NCBI GenBank assembly: GCA_965226915.1
Contig: CBDDEJ010000007.1
Coordinates: 310,001 to 374,000 of the forward strand
Length of the DNA stretch: 64,000 bases
Direction of reading: 5' to 3'
Origin: Io17-Chloro-G2 sp965226915
GTDB taxonomy: Bacteria; Chloroflexota; Dehalococcoidia; Lucifugimonadales; UBA3495
Part shown: piece by piece, positions 25,929 to 35,421 of the stretch
How the letters are laid out: the number at the start of each line of letters is the position of its first letter
Position numbering within the stretch: position 1 is the first letter of the stretch
The notes under the pieces: generated by a model
Database searches by the model: none
Seen by the model: only the letters and a program-made list of their open reading frames with translations
Told to the model about the DNA's origin: nothing
Made by a program: the position numbers and the translations under genes

Positions 25929-26318
25929 CTATGGAATGGCCGCCACGGCTTCAATCTCAATCCGGAAGTCGGGGTCGGCGGGCCCAGAACAGAGAATCAG
26001 CGTGCTGGCTGGCAGGGCATCGTCATCGGTTAAAAACTTGCTCCTGGCCGCCCGGTAGGCCGGAAAATCCTCTCGGTGTGTCATGAAGGTTGTCATTTTC
26101 AAAATATGGCCCAAGTCACTGCCAACCGATTCCAAAGCCGCCTGGATGTTACGAAATACCTGCTCCGCTTGGGCTGCCGCATCACCCACTCCCACTGTTT
26201 TTCCGTCCCTATCCCGAGCCACCTGTCCAGCCAGATAGACGGTATTGCCATCCTTGACCACGTGATGATAGCCGCCCGGCTGGCCCAGGCTCGATGGGTT
26301 TGTGCGCTCAATAGCCAT
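25929..26318 (-). CDS. RidA/YjgF-family protein
   Basis: A 129-residue protein of the RidA/YER057c/UK114 family, trimeric enzymes that hydrolyse reactive enamine/imine intermediates. Signatures are 'YLAGQVARDRDGKTVG', 'AEQVFRNIQAALESVG' and 'LPASTLILCSGPADPDFRIEIEAVA'. The family's Arg in 'R.A..P' is not aligned well here ('LPASTLIL'), so this may be a RidA subgroup with a different activity. Frame intact. Confidence 0.82.
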   Translation of the reverse strand: MAIERTNPSSLGQPGGYHHVVKDGNTVYLAGQVARDRDGKTVGVGDAAAQAEQVFRNIQAALESVGSDLGHILKMTTFMTHREDFPAYRAARSKFLTDDDALPASTLILCSGPADPDFRIEIEAVAAIP

Positions 26319-26364
26319 GATGGATTCCTACCTCCAATGATTCTGCTCACTTCGATGACGCTAT

Positions 26365-27840
26365 GGAACGCGGACACCCTTCGAGAATGGGACGGAGATG
26401 GAGCCCGAGCCAAAGTCGTTTCCTTGCGGGACGAGCCCTGGCCATCTCCAGTGAGTTGGGCATGGGGCCCTTGATGGAGCAGGTGCCGTCGAGGCGGAGA
26501 TACCGCGGGCTAGCTCAAGAAGTAGTGGACACATGGGCAACGGGGGTAATCCGTTCTTCGTTGAGGAAATGCTTCGGTTTTTGGTGGAGAATCACGCGGT
26601 CCGCTGGGTGCGCGACCATTGGGAAGTGTTGGACGCCACTAGGGTGGGAATTCCCGAATCGGTAAAGCTATTAGTGCAGGAGCGGGTCGGCCGGCTCGGC
26701 GAGGAAGCAGTTGCCGTATTGCAACAAGCCGCCGTCCTAGGCGAAGAATTTAGCTTTGCGGCCCTCTTACATGTGGCTGGCCGGACCGAGGAACAATTGG
26801 TTAGGATACTCGATCAGGCTATGTCAGCCGGGCTGCTAGTACTACAACGACGCGTTATGAGAAAACACGCTCAGGTCTTCTTCTTCAGCTACGGACCGTT
26901 CATCATGGGAGACTCGCACTCGTTCGTTGCCAGCTTCAAAATCCGCCCACGAGTTACCTTGTAGGATAACACGTCGTTGTAGTACTAGTGGACCGCACGG
27001 TTGCGCCAATGGAAGAAAGGTATTGGTTCCGGGAAGACCATATTCAAGAGGTTCTATACCAGATCATTCCCGCAGCTCGCCGGCGGCGCTACCACTTGCA
27101 GGCTGGACAAGCTCTGAACGCCTTGTATCCTGATCGAATCGAGGAGCTAGCCTACCGCTTTACTCATGGGAGCGACGTTTCTCAGGGTGCAACATACTCG
27201 CACCAGGCGGCAGAGAGAAACGGCTCTCTATTCAACTGGAACCGGGCGATTCCGTTGTACCAGAACGCCTTGGACCTGTGGGACGAGCTTGGTGGACACC
27301 TGGACGAGAGGGCTGCGGTTGCCGAGAAGCTTGGCGACGCCTGCTACAAGTCTGGAATCGAGGCCCAACGGGCGGTAGGCTACTTGCAGCAGGCTCTCAG
27401 TTTTTACGAAGAGCTCGGTAACGACTACAAAGCGGCAATCATCCATTCCCAATTGGGCCGGGAGCAGATGCACGGAGGCAACCTAGCCGTACAGGACCTA
27501 TCCCTGGCCCTGGAGAATCTCCGCCAGGCCAAGACGATCTTCAACAGGGAGCCAGAGGGAATCCCCCAGGGCATGGTTTATTGTGGTTTGGCACTGACCC
27601 ATCTCGATCGCCTGGAGTTGACCGACGCGGTTTCTTGGGCCCGTCAGGCGGTAGAACTAGGGGAACGGCTCAACTCTCCAGCCGTTGTCGCCAACGCATG
27701 CGCGCCTCTGGGTTCAGCTTTGTCCTGTAGCGATATAGTCCAGGCACGGGATGCCTTGGAACGCGGATGGGAAACCTCCTTCCAAAACAAGTTGGGTTTC
27801 CAGGCAGATCTAACCCGGGCGTGCGGCGCCCGGGTCCTCG
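26365..27840 (+). pseudogene. AAA-ATPase/TPR regulator remnants, MITE-split
   Basis: Pieces of the adenylate-cyclase/LuxR-associated ATPase family. 26365-26500 encodes a C-terminal-type tail ('ALAISSELGMGPLMEQV'). 26533-26835 encodes the end of the ATPase core ('GNPFFVEEMLRFLVENHA', 'EEAVAVLQQAAVLGEEF'). A MITE-153 follows, and 26989-27830 continues in the same domain order ('RYWFREDHIQEVLYQIIP', TPR helices to 'LGSALSCSDIVQARDALERG'). The Walker motifs and the real C end are missing, and a tail piece stands before the core, so the locus is rearranged. Not functional. Confidence 0.75.
26836..26988 (-). mobile_element. MITE-153, copy 1, at CTAG
   Basis: A 153-bp element including CTAG at each end. 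Terminal inverted repeats TACTACAACGACGYGTTAT (19 bp) match for 13 bp the ends of the IS701-family element at 43.4 kb. It is non-coding and inserted in the ATPase remnant, in reverse orientation relative to copies 2 and 3. Confidence 0.88.
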
Positions 27841-27846
27841 GGCCTA

Positions 27847-28115
27847 TTAACTCCCTCCGGGGTACAAAAGCTGCAAACGATGGCCGTCGGGGTCGTCGAA
27901 GTAAATGCACCGGTCGTCTCCGGGGCGGCCTGTCACGGTGCAACCGTTTCGTTCCAGGTACTCCTTTACCTCTTCGTAGGTCCCCGATTCCAACACCATC
28001 TGGCCATTTCCGCACCAAAGAAAGTAGTGTCCACAGGCTCGTAACCAAAATTACCGACCATGGATTGCAATACCACGCCAGCGATCCGGTCCGGCCACAC
28101 ATGGGTGTGAACGTC
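27847..28115 (-). pseudogene. VOC C-terminus joined to amidohydrolase-like N-terminus
   Basis: Reading leftward: 'RIDVHTHVWPDRIAGVV' looks like the metal-binding start of an amidohydrolase, running to 'GNFGYEPVDTTFF'. The sequence then shifts frame into 'HYFLWCGNGQMVLESGTYEE' and 'DRCIYFDDPDGHRLQLLYPG', a VOC/glyoxalase C-terminal end, stopping at 27847. Two unrelated gene fragments seem fused by deletion. I am fairly sure of the VOC end and less sure of the amidohydrolase part. Confidence 0.5.
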
Positions 28116-28135
28116 AATTCTCGTTCAATGCTCCG

Positions 28136-29071
28136 TTACCCTACCAGGGGCAGCCCTTCGTCGCTGCGCACCTCGTTGATTATTTGCAACACCCGTGTGG
28201 GGAAAGGGGGGTACTCCAGCTCGAACTCTCCTAACAGACGGCTGTTGTCAACCAGGAAATTACCCGAATCTTCGCGCCCGCCGTCGCTGTCGAAAGTGAT
28301 CTGGGCATCGGGAAGGAATCCTCTAACTATGTCGGCCAAGTCCCCCATGCTGATGGGGGTGCCGCCGGTGTTGTATAAGGGATAGTGGCTTGAATCGGAC
28401 AGCGTGACCCGAACGAAGGCCTCGGCCACATCATCCACATGCACCGGCAGCCGCATGATGTCTTTCTTGGGGAAGTTTACGGGCTGGCCCATTGCGGGCA
28501 GGACAATGCACTGCACATGGTCGGTGGAACCCCGCACCTTATCCGGCCCGGTCACGTTGGCGGGGCGAATCCCGGTGATGGACATGCCGTAGACCGAGTT
28601 GTACTGGTCGGCCTGGAACTCATTGAAAATCTTATGCACGGCGTACTGGCTAATCCCATACTTGGGGTCGTCCTCGTTAATCAGCCTCTCGCCGAATTGG
28701 GACTGCTGGCCGCTGGAGGCCAGGGAGCTGGCATACACCACCCGGTTCACACCACAGACCCTGGCCGCCTCAAAACAGTTGTCCATACCCAACACATTCA
28801 GCTTCATGGTGAAGTGAGGGGTGTCGTCCCCGCTTCCCAGCAAGTAGGCCAGGTTGAGGATGCGGTCCGGCTTGGAGGCGAGAATCGCTTTGATTACGTC
28901 CTCGAACTGGGTGATGTCGCCGTACATGACGCTCACCTTGTCTTCCAGTCCCGGGAACGAGGCGGTCCTGGGGTTGATGTCCATGCAGACGACATTCTCG
29001 CCCCGCTCGGCCAGACGGTGGATTGCTCGCGTTCCGATGAACCCCGTGCCACCCAAGACTAGTGTGGTCAT
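28136..29071 (-). CDS. NAD-dependent epimerase/dehydratase
   Basis: A 311-residue extended short-chain dehydrogenase. Nucleotide-binding 'VLGGTGFIGTRAIHRLAERG', Asp in 'VVCMDINPR' (NAD preference), 'GDITQFEDV', active site 'YASSLASSG' with Tyr-x-x-x-Lys as 'YAVHK', and 'RPANVTGPDKV' of the substrate pocket. The family acts on nucleotide sugars or related substrates. No sugar-pathway neighbours are present, so the substrate is unknown. Intact. Confidence 0.85.
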   Translation of the reverse strand: MTTLVLGGTGFIGTRAIHRLAERGENVVCMDINPRTASFPGLEDKVSVMYGDITQFEDVIKAILASKPDRILNLAYLLGSGDDTPHFTMKLNVLGMDNCFEAARVCGVNRVVYASSLASSGQQSQFGERLINEDDPKYGISQYAVHKIFNEFQADQYNSVYGMSITGIRPANVTGPDKVRGSTDHVQCIVLPAMGQPVNFPKKDIMRLPVHVDDVAEAFVRVTLSDSSHYPLYNTGGTPISMGDLADIVRGFLPDAQITFDSDGGREDSGNFLVDNSRLLGEFELEYPPFPTRVLQIINEVRSDEGLPLVG

Positions 29072-29453
29072 TGCTATTTCCTATCGCTAATCGTGATTGC
29101 TTCGCCAGGGTAGATTTCGCCGCCGAGATCGCTGAAGTATTTCGCACCGGCGAGAATTCGTCGGGGTAATCAACGGCGGCTACGAACTCCAAGGCCTTAT
29201 ACCTTATCAGCTGGACGAATAAGGCCTTTCAGATATGATTCCCTAACTAGAGCTTACTAGAAAAACCCACCATTAGACAGGGTATACAACTCGAAAACCG
29301 GTGGGGGTGACCCCGTGTCAGTTTGACTCTGACCTTCGGCGCCACTCATTCTAGGCACGAAAATGGCCTCTAGACCGAAATCAACACCGAACTCAGCCTG
29401 GAACTTTGGACTATTATTTCGGCAATATCTGGGTTCGACGATTGAGGTAGCCG
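29072..29453. other. Intergenic gap
   Basis: Divergent promoter region between the epimerase and an MFS gene. No gene, RNA or strong motif recognised. Confidence 0.45.
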
Positions 29454-30782
29454 ATGCGTTGCCCTGAATCTGGAGCCAGAGGTTACAGCAGGAAGGCCAA
29501 GGCCCCTGAATTGCGTTGCAGTGAATGCGGCCATGAGTGGGGAGGGAAGCCTGGACCTTCAGGTTCGTGCGGAGTAGCTTTGACCGCAGTCCAACAACGT
29601 GGAGTCTCGTCGTCGACGCTTCTCTTATTTGCGGCCATCGTGTTTATGGTCAGGGCGGTAAGCCTGATGCTTGGGCCCCTCCTGGTGGCGTTGGCAGACG
29701 ATTTCGGCACTTCTATAGCTGTGGCGGGACAGCTCGCCGCGGCCACCTTCATAACCTGGGGAATAACTGCGCCGTTGGTTGGGCCTATTTCAGATACGTA
29801 CGGCAGACGGCCGGTGCTCCTGATTGGGGTTTTGCTTATGGCCCTGGGAGTGTTGGGGTCAGGAGTCGCGTGGAGCTACAGTTCCCTACTGGCCCTACGG
29901 CTCATCACCGGCATAGGATCCGCAATGATTCTCCCGACCATCATGGCGGCGTTGGCCGACAACTTACCGCCTGAGAAGGTAGGGAAAGCCGTCGGCTTCA
30001 TAACCTCCTCGAGTTGGGTTGGGGTCGCGGTGGGAGTGCCGGCGATTGCCTTGCTTGGCTATATCGGCGGATGGAGATTGCCCTTTTACATCACCGGCGG
30101 TCTGTCGCTGGCCGTTTGGGCGCCGCTGTGGCTTTGGCTACCCCGGAGCCCACGACGCTCGGCCCAGAGCATAGATCTCATCAACCGTTTCAAGGTCATA
30201 GGCCGTCAGTCAGCGCCGTGGTACGTGCTCATCGCTAATGCCACTCAGCAGATCGCGCTGTTCGGGCTAATGACCTACTTTGCTGCCCACATGATCGAAG
30301 GCTACGGCTGGAACGAGGCAAGCACGGCTCCAGGACTTGCCCTGTTGGGCGTGGGAGCGGTGATTGGCAGCTTCGCCGGAGGGTTCATTGCTGGCCGGGC
30401 TCGCCGGTTGGACTGGTTGCCCGCCATCAGCCTGGCCGGTGGGGTGGTGGCCGGACTCCTCTTTGCTTTAGGCACGTCCGCCTGGATAGTCGTCGCGATG
30501 GCCTTCGTAGCATCGGTGTTGGTGTCCGTTTCAATGCCGGTCCTGCTGACACTGATAATGCACTTGGCGGGCCAATCTCGAGGTACCGCAGGGGGAATGC
30601 TGTCCACGAGCAATCAATTCGGTAGCCTTGTGGGCGCCTCGGCCGGGGGGCTTATGCTGTCTCTGGGCGGCTTTCCGGCGGTGGGATTGTTGTGTCTTGT
30701 TGCGACAGTGTTGTCCGCGTCCGTGGTCGGCCTCAGAATGCGCCGGTCGCCCGCGTTCCAGTTGGGAGGCGCCGGTACGTGA
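29454..30782 (+). CDS. MFS transporter with partial zinc-ribbon N-terminus
   Basis: A 442-residue frame. Residues 1-30 look like half of a zinc ribbon ('MRCPESGARGYSRKAK..CSECGHEW', with Ser where the second Cys should be). Twelve membrane helices follow, with motif A 'GPISDTYGRRPVLLIG' and 'RLITGIGSAMILP' typical of multidrug effluxers. The natural start may be internal (for instance at VALTAVQQ or VSSSTLLL), in which case the ribbon belongs to a lost upstream gene. Intact transporter. Confidence 0.78.
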   Translation: MRCPESGARGYSRKAKAPELRCSECGHEWGGKPGPSGSCGVALTAVQQRGVSSSTLLLFAAIVFMVRAVSLMLGPLLVALADDFGTSIAVAGQLAAATFITWGITAPLVGPISDTYGRRPVLLIGVLLMALGVLGSGVAWSYSSLLALRLITGIGSAMILPTIMAALADNLPPEKVGKAVGFITSSSWVGVAVGVPAIALLGYIGGWRLPFYITGGLSLAVWAPLWLWLPRSPRRSAQSIDLINRFKVIGRQSAPWYVLIANATQQIALFGLMTYFAAHMIEGYGWNEASTAPGLALLGVGAVIGSFAGGFIAGRARRLDWLPAISLAGGVVAGLLFALGTSAWIVVAMAFVASVLVSVSMPVLLTLIMHLAGQSRGTAGGMLSTSNQFGSLVGASAGGLMLSLGGFPAVGLLCLVATVLSASVVGLRMRRSPAFQLGGAGT

Positions 30783-31258
30783 GAGCCGAAACCAAACCAC
30801 TAGTAGTTGTCGTGCTGATGCCTTTGGCTTGTACCACTGGGCATTGGCGAAGCTGATGTTTAATTTAGGCAACAAAAAACCCCGGCAAGCACCGGGGCAT
30901 CTGGCTACATTTGGCCTGGGCAAAAAAAGAGCCCCAACAACCTTTTGTTGAGATTTACGCTATTAAATCACAGATGCCAGCCAACGTGCAATCGTTTGCG
31001 CCTAGATTGGCGGCTTCAGTATTTAAAGGTCAGTGGCCAGGTGCCGGACACCACCAAAACGCGCCCCTCTCCTGCCATTCTCCGGTGGTTGACGAGGTTG
31101 CCCTAGCTTTGGGCTAGAACGGCGGCATGACCATTGAGAATCTGGCGGAGAGGGATGCGGTTTGGTGGTGCAGCAGCGGACGTGTGCCGGTCCGAAACCG
31201 ATTTCCTCCACTTTAAGAGAGCTACCTTAAGAGAGCTACCTTGCCGCTACCTCTGCTA
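30783..31258. other. Gap after MFS gene
   Basis: Contains the left-pointing terminator at 30874-30897 and a 14-bp tandem repeat (TTAAGAGAGCTACC twice, about 31213-31240). No gene recognised. Confidence 0.45.
30874..30897 (-). terminator. Orphan rho-independent terminator
   Basis: On the reverse strand CCCCGG-TGCTTG-CCGGGG is followed by six T. It would end a leftward transcript, but no leftward gene lies between it and 35.7 kb, so it may be a relic. It could also stop the MFS transcript from the left less efficiently. Confidence 0.6.
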
Positions 31259-31334
31259 CCACAACTCCCCCGGCCATGCCAGCGTTTTTCCAACGGCTTT
31301 GAGCCAATTCACCTCATCAAGTCTGAACAGTTAC
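31259..31334 (-). mobile_element. 76-bp IS66 end fragment
   Basis: Identical to the first 76 bp of the IS66 copies, reversed, ending at the true terminus GTAACTG. The rest of the element is gone, so a fifth insertion once stood here and was deleted through its interior. Confidence 0.9.
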
Positions 31335-31350
31335 CTTTAAGGGAGGGGTC

Positions 31351-31420
31351 ATGGACAACGGTCAGATGGATATGGTAGAAGATTTCGAACCGGCCGGCCC
31401 TTTAATGCCAGTTGCAATAG
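31351..31420 (+). pseudogene. Short gene start with strong ribosome-binding site
   Basis: GGGAGGGG precedes an ATG opening 'MDNGQMDMVEDFEPAGPLMP', which then runs into rnpB-like sequence. The frame beyond has no protein character. Probably the first codons of a truncated gene of unknown identity. Confidence 0.3.
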
Positions 31421-31535
31421 GCGGACCGGAAACCCGGCTTACAGGTCCATCTGGCTCTCCCACAGACGTGGCTCCAGCTTCGGAGCCCCCGTGCTTTGCC
31501 CACCTCTTGGAGTTCCTGGCCGCCCCCACTCTTTG
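31421..31535 (+). repeat. Diverged copy of the rnpB 3' end and flank
   Basis: 31421-31535 aligns with 18810-18915: the shared 'AACCCGGCTTACAGGTCCA', the P1 3' strand (GGCTCTCCC for GGCCCTCCC), the following hairpin (GGCTCC-AGCTTC-GGAGCC) and the flank 'CCTGGCCGCCC'. The rest of an RNase P RNA is absent. It may be the second attachment site of an integrated element, or the end of a lost second rnpB. Confidence 0.65.
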
Positions 31536-31916
31536 ACCCGGAGCATGCAGCCAAGGCGGCGCCCAGATGGGACGTTCCGGCCATGGACGCCCCCTCTACG
31601 CCCGCTAGCTGGAACTCCGGTACTTGGACTTGAAAACTCTCCGTCGTTACGCTCAGAACATGCCGTCTACCAGAGTTGGCTGCGCAGGGGCGAGGCGAAC
31701 CCCGAGACTGCCAAATCCTTACGCCGTCCGTTTAAGGGACATCTCAGTACAACCCATCAACAATCAGTTTCTACTTCACAAGCCGTTAATATAATCCCAA
31801 TTATCCCTTATTTACGGTTTGGTGACCAGTTGGTGACCGACAAATCGTATATCAATCGAGTATTCTAATTATATATAATTAGTAAGAATATATAATCAAT
31901 AATAAGGAGTGTTTAA
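31536..31916 (+). promoter_or_regulatory. Leader of the unknown 501-aa gene, palindromic operator
   Basis: 31536-31860 shows no gene. An 18-bp perfect palindrome, CTAATTATATATAATTAG (31865-31882), contains one TATAAT; another TATAAT stands at 31891-31896. AAGGAG lies 8-9 bases before the ATG at 31917. The AT-rich palindrome over the promoter suggests a dimeric repressor or activator site. Confidence 0.55.
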
Positions 31917-32766
31917 ATGCCTACATCAATACCGTATGATCCTTCTCTGGTGCTTGGCAACCTAGTCACTGCGGATAAGCTTCAGGTTCTGGAGGAGATA
32001 GCGGCCAGCCAAGCTGTCATCGATTCCAAAGAAGACGAGCTGAATCTGTACATCGAAGCCAGAAGAAGTCTGGACATGACAATGCAAGATTGTCTAACTT
32101 GAACATCGACACCGGTTCGCTTACCACGCAAATATCCGTGTACAACACCGACATAACCACTGCGGCGACCGAGGTAGTGAAGGCCCGGACGGACGAGACG
32201 CCGAAGATCGTGGCTGCTAAAGCCAAGATCGCTGGTATCGACCATGACTTTGAGAGCCCCATCGATTACAACAGGACTCAAGTCAAGAAGATGCCGCTGT
32301 CTGCCGATTCGTTGAAGATGGATGCCCAATATTTCTCCTACGATATGGAGCGGCAAGGATCCAACAGCACCATCACCGCCATAAAATCATTCGTTTCCGG
32401 GTCGACCAGCATCCTGGGCAGCAAAAGAAGTCTTGAAATGACTGCTGCCGCCGCCAGCCAAGCGGCGAAGCAACGGGAGAACCACGAATTATCCGGCACC
32501 CTTATCATCACGGCGACTTGCACCCACAAAGGTGCGTTGTTGTTGGCGCCATTCATTCTAGATGTCGACAAAGCCATCAGGGTTTGGAACGACGTTTTCA
32601 CCGGTCAAGACCAAAAGATAAAAACGGATAGCGTTTCAAACCTGCAACAGATCGCCAACGATGAGGGGACTTCAAGCGAACTGAAGCTGGACCTGTTGTC
32701 TGGACAGACCAACGGATCGAGTTTCGTCGGCATGGTTCATGTGTTGAACACATCATCGACGCAGAC

Positions 32767-34213
32767 CAGTCAGCGTAACTGTTCAGACTTGATGAGGTGA
32801 ATTGGCTCAAAGCCGTTGGAAAAACGCTGGCATGGCCGGGGGAGTTGTGGCATACCAGGGAGGTGGACACTGAACTAGACCTGAACGCGGCGAGTGGCGA
32901 AACTCTGCTGGAGATAATTGCCGGCCAGCGGGGAGTCATTGCCGATTTGCAAAGGCGGATTGGGGTTCTGGAATCCCGTCCCAACCGGCGCGGGTCGTCG
33001 GGGATGCCGGGTAATCAGCCGCACTCCAGCCGGCAAGCGCCGGAGAACAAGGAGCCCAGAAAGCCGCGCCGCCATGGCTTCGCCCGCCAGCGCATGACTC
33101 CTACCCGGCGGGTGGAGCATGCCGTGGCGGTCTGTCCCGACTGCGGGACTCACCTGAACGGCGGATGGGTACAGCGAACTCGGGAAGTCATTGAGCTACC
33201 GGTGGCTCCGGTAGAAGTGACCGAGCACGCCCTGGTAGCCCGCATCTGTCCGGTATGCCAGCGGCGCCGGCTGCCCAAAGAGGCCCTGCAGGGGGTGGTT
33301 CTGGGCCAGCAGCGCCTGGGGGTCAATCTGGTAAGCCTGATGGTGACCCTGCGGGAGGAGGGACGGTTGCCCATAAGAATCATCCAATGGTACCTGGAGA
33401 GCGTCCATCAGTTGCACCTGAGTGTTGGCGCCATCGTCGAGGCCGTCCATGGAGTAGCCCGTCAGGCTGAGACGGCGGTGCGAGAGGTGCTCGAGCAAGT
33501 CCGCGCCAGTCCCGTGGTGCAGGGCGACGAAACCGGCTGGCGCCAGGACGGGAGCAACGGCTATGTTTGGACCTTCAGCACTCCCAGCGAACGATACTTC
33601 CTGCGTCGGGGTCGGGATAAGGGGGTGGTGGATGAGGTGCTGGATTCCTCCTTCAGCGGAGTGTTGGTCAGTGATTTCTACGCGGCCTATAACCACTACC
33701 CGGGCCTGAAGCAACGGTGCTGGGCTCATCTGCTGCGGGATATCCATGACCTGAAAGGGTTGTACCCAGAAGACGCTGGGCTGGCTCAGTGGGCCGAGGC
33801 GGTTCACCAGGTCTACACGGAGGCCAAGGCCTCGGTCCTTCCCCGAGCCCAGCCAGGCCATCGCACCCAGCTAATGCTGGAGGAGAAACTAATGGTCTTG
33901 GCGCGGCCTTTCCTTAAAGATCCCCTGGCGGTTCAGGCCAAGCTCTGCCGGCGCATGGAACGGTTCATCAAGGAACTGTTTGTCTTCGTGTCGGACCCAT
34001 CCGTGCCCTCAGACAACAACGCCGCCGAGCGGAGCCTGCGGCATCTGGTAACCAGTCGCAAGATCAGCGGCGGCACCCGCTCAGGGCAGGGCGCCGACAG
34101 CAAGATGACCTTGGCATCCCTCTTTGGCACCTGGCGGGCCAGAGGTCTCAATCCCCTCCTGGAATGCCGCCGGTTGCTCACTTCCCCTCAACTCTGAACA
34201 GTTTCCAGTCAGC
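32767..34213 (+). mobile_element. IS66-family element, copy 2
   Basis: Element 32775-34205 (1431 bp) between perfect 8-bp duplications CAGTCAGC (32767-32774, 34206-34213). Near-identical to copy 1. It interrupts the unrecognised 501-residue gene in frame-restorable fashion. Confidence 0.95.
32797..34197 (+). CDS. IS66-family transposase, copy 2
   Basis: A 466-residue transposase with the same domain plan and DDE residues as copy 1. Two visible amino-acid differences from copy 1: Gly for Glu in 'GRDKGVVDEV', and Ser for Ala in 'SDPSVPSDNN'. Neither touches a catalytic position. Frame intact. Confidence 0.95.
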   Translation: MNWLKAVGKTLAWPGELWHTREVDTELDLNAASGETLLEIIAGQRGVIADLQRRIGVLESRPNRRGSSGMPGNQPHSSRQAPENKEPRKPRRHGFARQRMTPTRRVEHAVAVCPDCGTHLNGGWVQRTREVIELPVAPVEVTEHALVARICPVCQRRRLPKEALQGVVLGQQRLGVNLVSLMVTLREEGRLPIRIIQWYLESVHQLHLSVGAIVEAVHGVARQAETAVREVLEQVRASPVVQGDETGWRQDGSNGYVWTFSTPSERYFLRRGRDKGVVDEVLDSSFSGVLVSDFYAAYNHYPGLKQRCWAHLLRDIHDLKGLYPEDAGLAQWAEAVHQVYTEAKASVLPRAQPGHRTQLMLEEKLMVLARPFLKDPLAVQAKLCRRMERFIKELFVFVSDPSVPSDNNAAERSLRHLVTSRKISGGTRSGQGADSKMTLASLFGTWRARGLNPLLECRRLLTSPQL

Positions 34214-34927
34214 AAATGGTTTCAGCGGCGGCGAGCATGCAGGCTCAAATGGAAACGGGATCGTGGTTCGCCAGCGCCGAGGGCGGGTTCGGTGTCAGCG
34301 CTCAATTTGCCAACGACGTAAAACGGATGCTCAGCACCCAGCGGATCTCTTCCCACATAAGCCTAATTACGATGGGGCTGATTCCCACGATCAAATCTAA
34401 CGAAGTCCAGATCGGAGTCAAGGAATTGGCGGATTTTCATCCCGCCAAAATGATGGACAAGCTCGCCATTCTAGCCAACGCGACAACCTCAGAGCAAAAA
34501 ACAGTCCAGGAAGGCGCTCAAGCGGCAAGAACTGGAAATCAGATGATCCAGATCAGAGGCGCCGAGATCAAGAGCGTAATGTCGGGTTTGGGCGAGATCG
34601 ATGACGGCAAGAATAAAATGCTCGACATCAATTCGCTGATGACCGCGTTTGAGGATTATGTCAACAAAGCCATCGCTGGGAACATCGGTGTCCCAATAAA
34701 CTACTACCGAAAATCGATCACCAGAGCGCAATTGGCCCAAATGTGGGTGGCCAAATATTATCCGAATCAATACTTGACGATTTCAGGCGATGACAGCTCA
34801 AGCCCATCCTCGAATGGGACCGCCGCCGCCGCCCCGGCCGAAACCGCGCCCGCAGGCTGAGTCGTTTCAGCGATCCTAGAAGTTCCGGCGAATCTAGGTT
34901 AGACGGGTTCGGGATGCCATAGGTTTT

Positions 34928-34958
34928 GCCTGCGCCGCCCTCCGAGGGCGGCGCAGGC
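34928..34958 (+). terminator. 13-bp GC-rich hairpin
   Basis: GCCTGCGCCGCCC and its complement around TCCGA, 68 bases after the unknown gene's stop. No U tract follows. Likely the 3' end of that transcript. Confidence 0.6.
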
Positions 34959-35108
34959 ATATTGGCGCTTGGCTCTTGGGCGGTGAACGGCGTTTATAGG
35001 CCACGCCGTCCCCTTGGCTCGCGTGGTCGAGCGAATCTTTTTGATTTGGGAAATCCTATTTGAAACACCATCTGCAGATTCAACATCCTGCAGATATGGG
35101 AGACCAAC

Positions 35109-35393
35109 ATGCCACAAGTAACTAACGTAACCATCAGGCAGCAGGCAGGCCAACAACTGGTCGTCCAAACGGGCGCCACCGCCGACGTTGAACAGGGGCC
35201 CACCGCTACCGGGGTGATCCTCAATACTCCCTTTCACGACCAGAATGGAGGACCGGTCACCGGCCCTTTTGGAACGGGCAACATATACGCGATGAATGCG
35301 ACTGATCCGGCGACCAATAATCAAATTAACGTGCCTCACCTGCGTTATCTCTTCTTGACTCCAGCGGGGAACGCCCAATATACGACGGAATAA
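35109..35393 (+). CDS. Unrecognised 94-aa protein
   Basis: A soluble 94-residue protein, beta-rich, Thr/Gln/Gly-rich, without Cys: 'MPQVTNVTIRQQAGQQLVVQ', 'FGTGNIYAMNATDP', 'LRYLFLTPAGNAQYTTE'. No strong Shine-Dalgarno; CAGATATGGGAGACC lies just upstream of the ATG. Its start MPxxT resembles that of the preceding unknown gene (MPTSIPYD), and it is the only gene between two strong hairpins. I know no family; possibly a companion of the 501-residue protein. Confidence 0.5.
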   Translation: MPQVTNVTIRQQAGQQLVVQTGATADVEQGPTATGVILNTPFHDQNGGPVTGPFGTGNIYAMNATDPATNNQINVPHLRYLFLTPAGNAQYTTE

Positions 35394-35421
35394 AAGGGCC
35401 GCTTAGATAAAACGTTATGAT

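Larger units (their letters stand above)
31917..34860 (+). pseudogene. Unrecognised 501-aa protein, frameshifted and split by IS66
   Basis: I do not recognise the family. Adding one T near 32090 (CAAGATTG to CAAGATTTG) joins 'RRSLDMTMQD' to 'LSNLNIDTGSLTTQ'. Removing IS66 copy 2 with one 8-bp duplication joins 'STQTSQ' to 'QMVSAAASMQ'. The result is 1506 nt, 501 residues. The protein has no signal peptide or membrane helix. The N-terminal 110 residues are helical and coiled-coil-like. A beta-rich middle follows ('LSGTLIITATCTHKGALLLA', 'FILDVDKAIRVWNDVF'), then an Ala/Gln-rich helical part, and a Ser/Ala/Pro tail. It has its own operator-like palindrome and is followed by a small unknown gene. 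Confidence 0.7.

Noticed and set aside
18860..31420. An integrase that would mark the rnpB-bounded stretch as an integrative element
   Set aside because: No tyrosine or serine recombinase motif is seen in any frame of this stretch, so the island idea is kept only as a finding.
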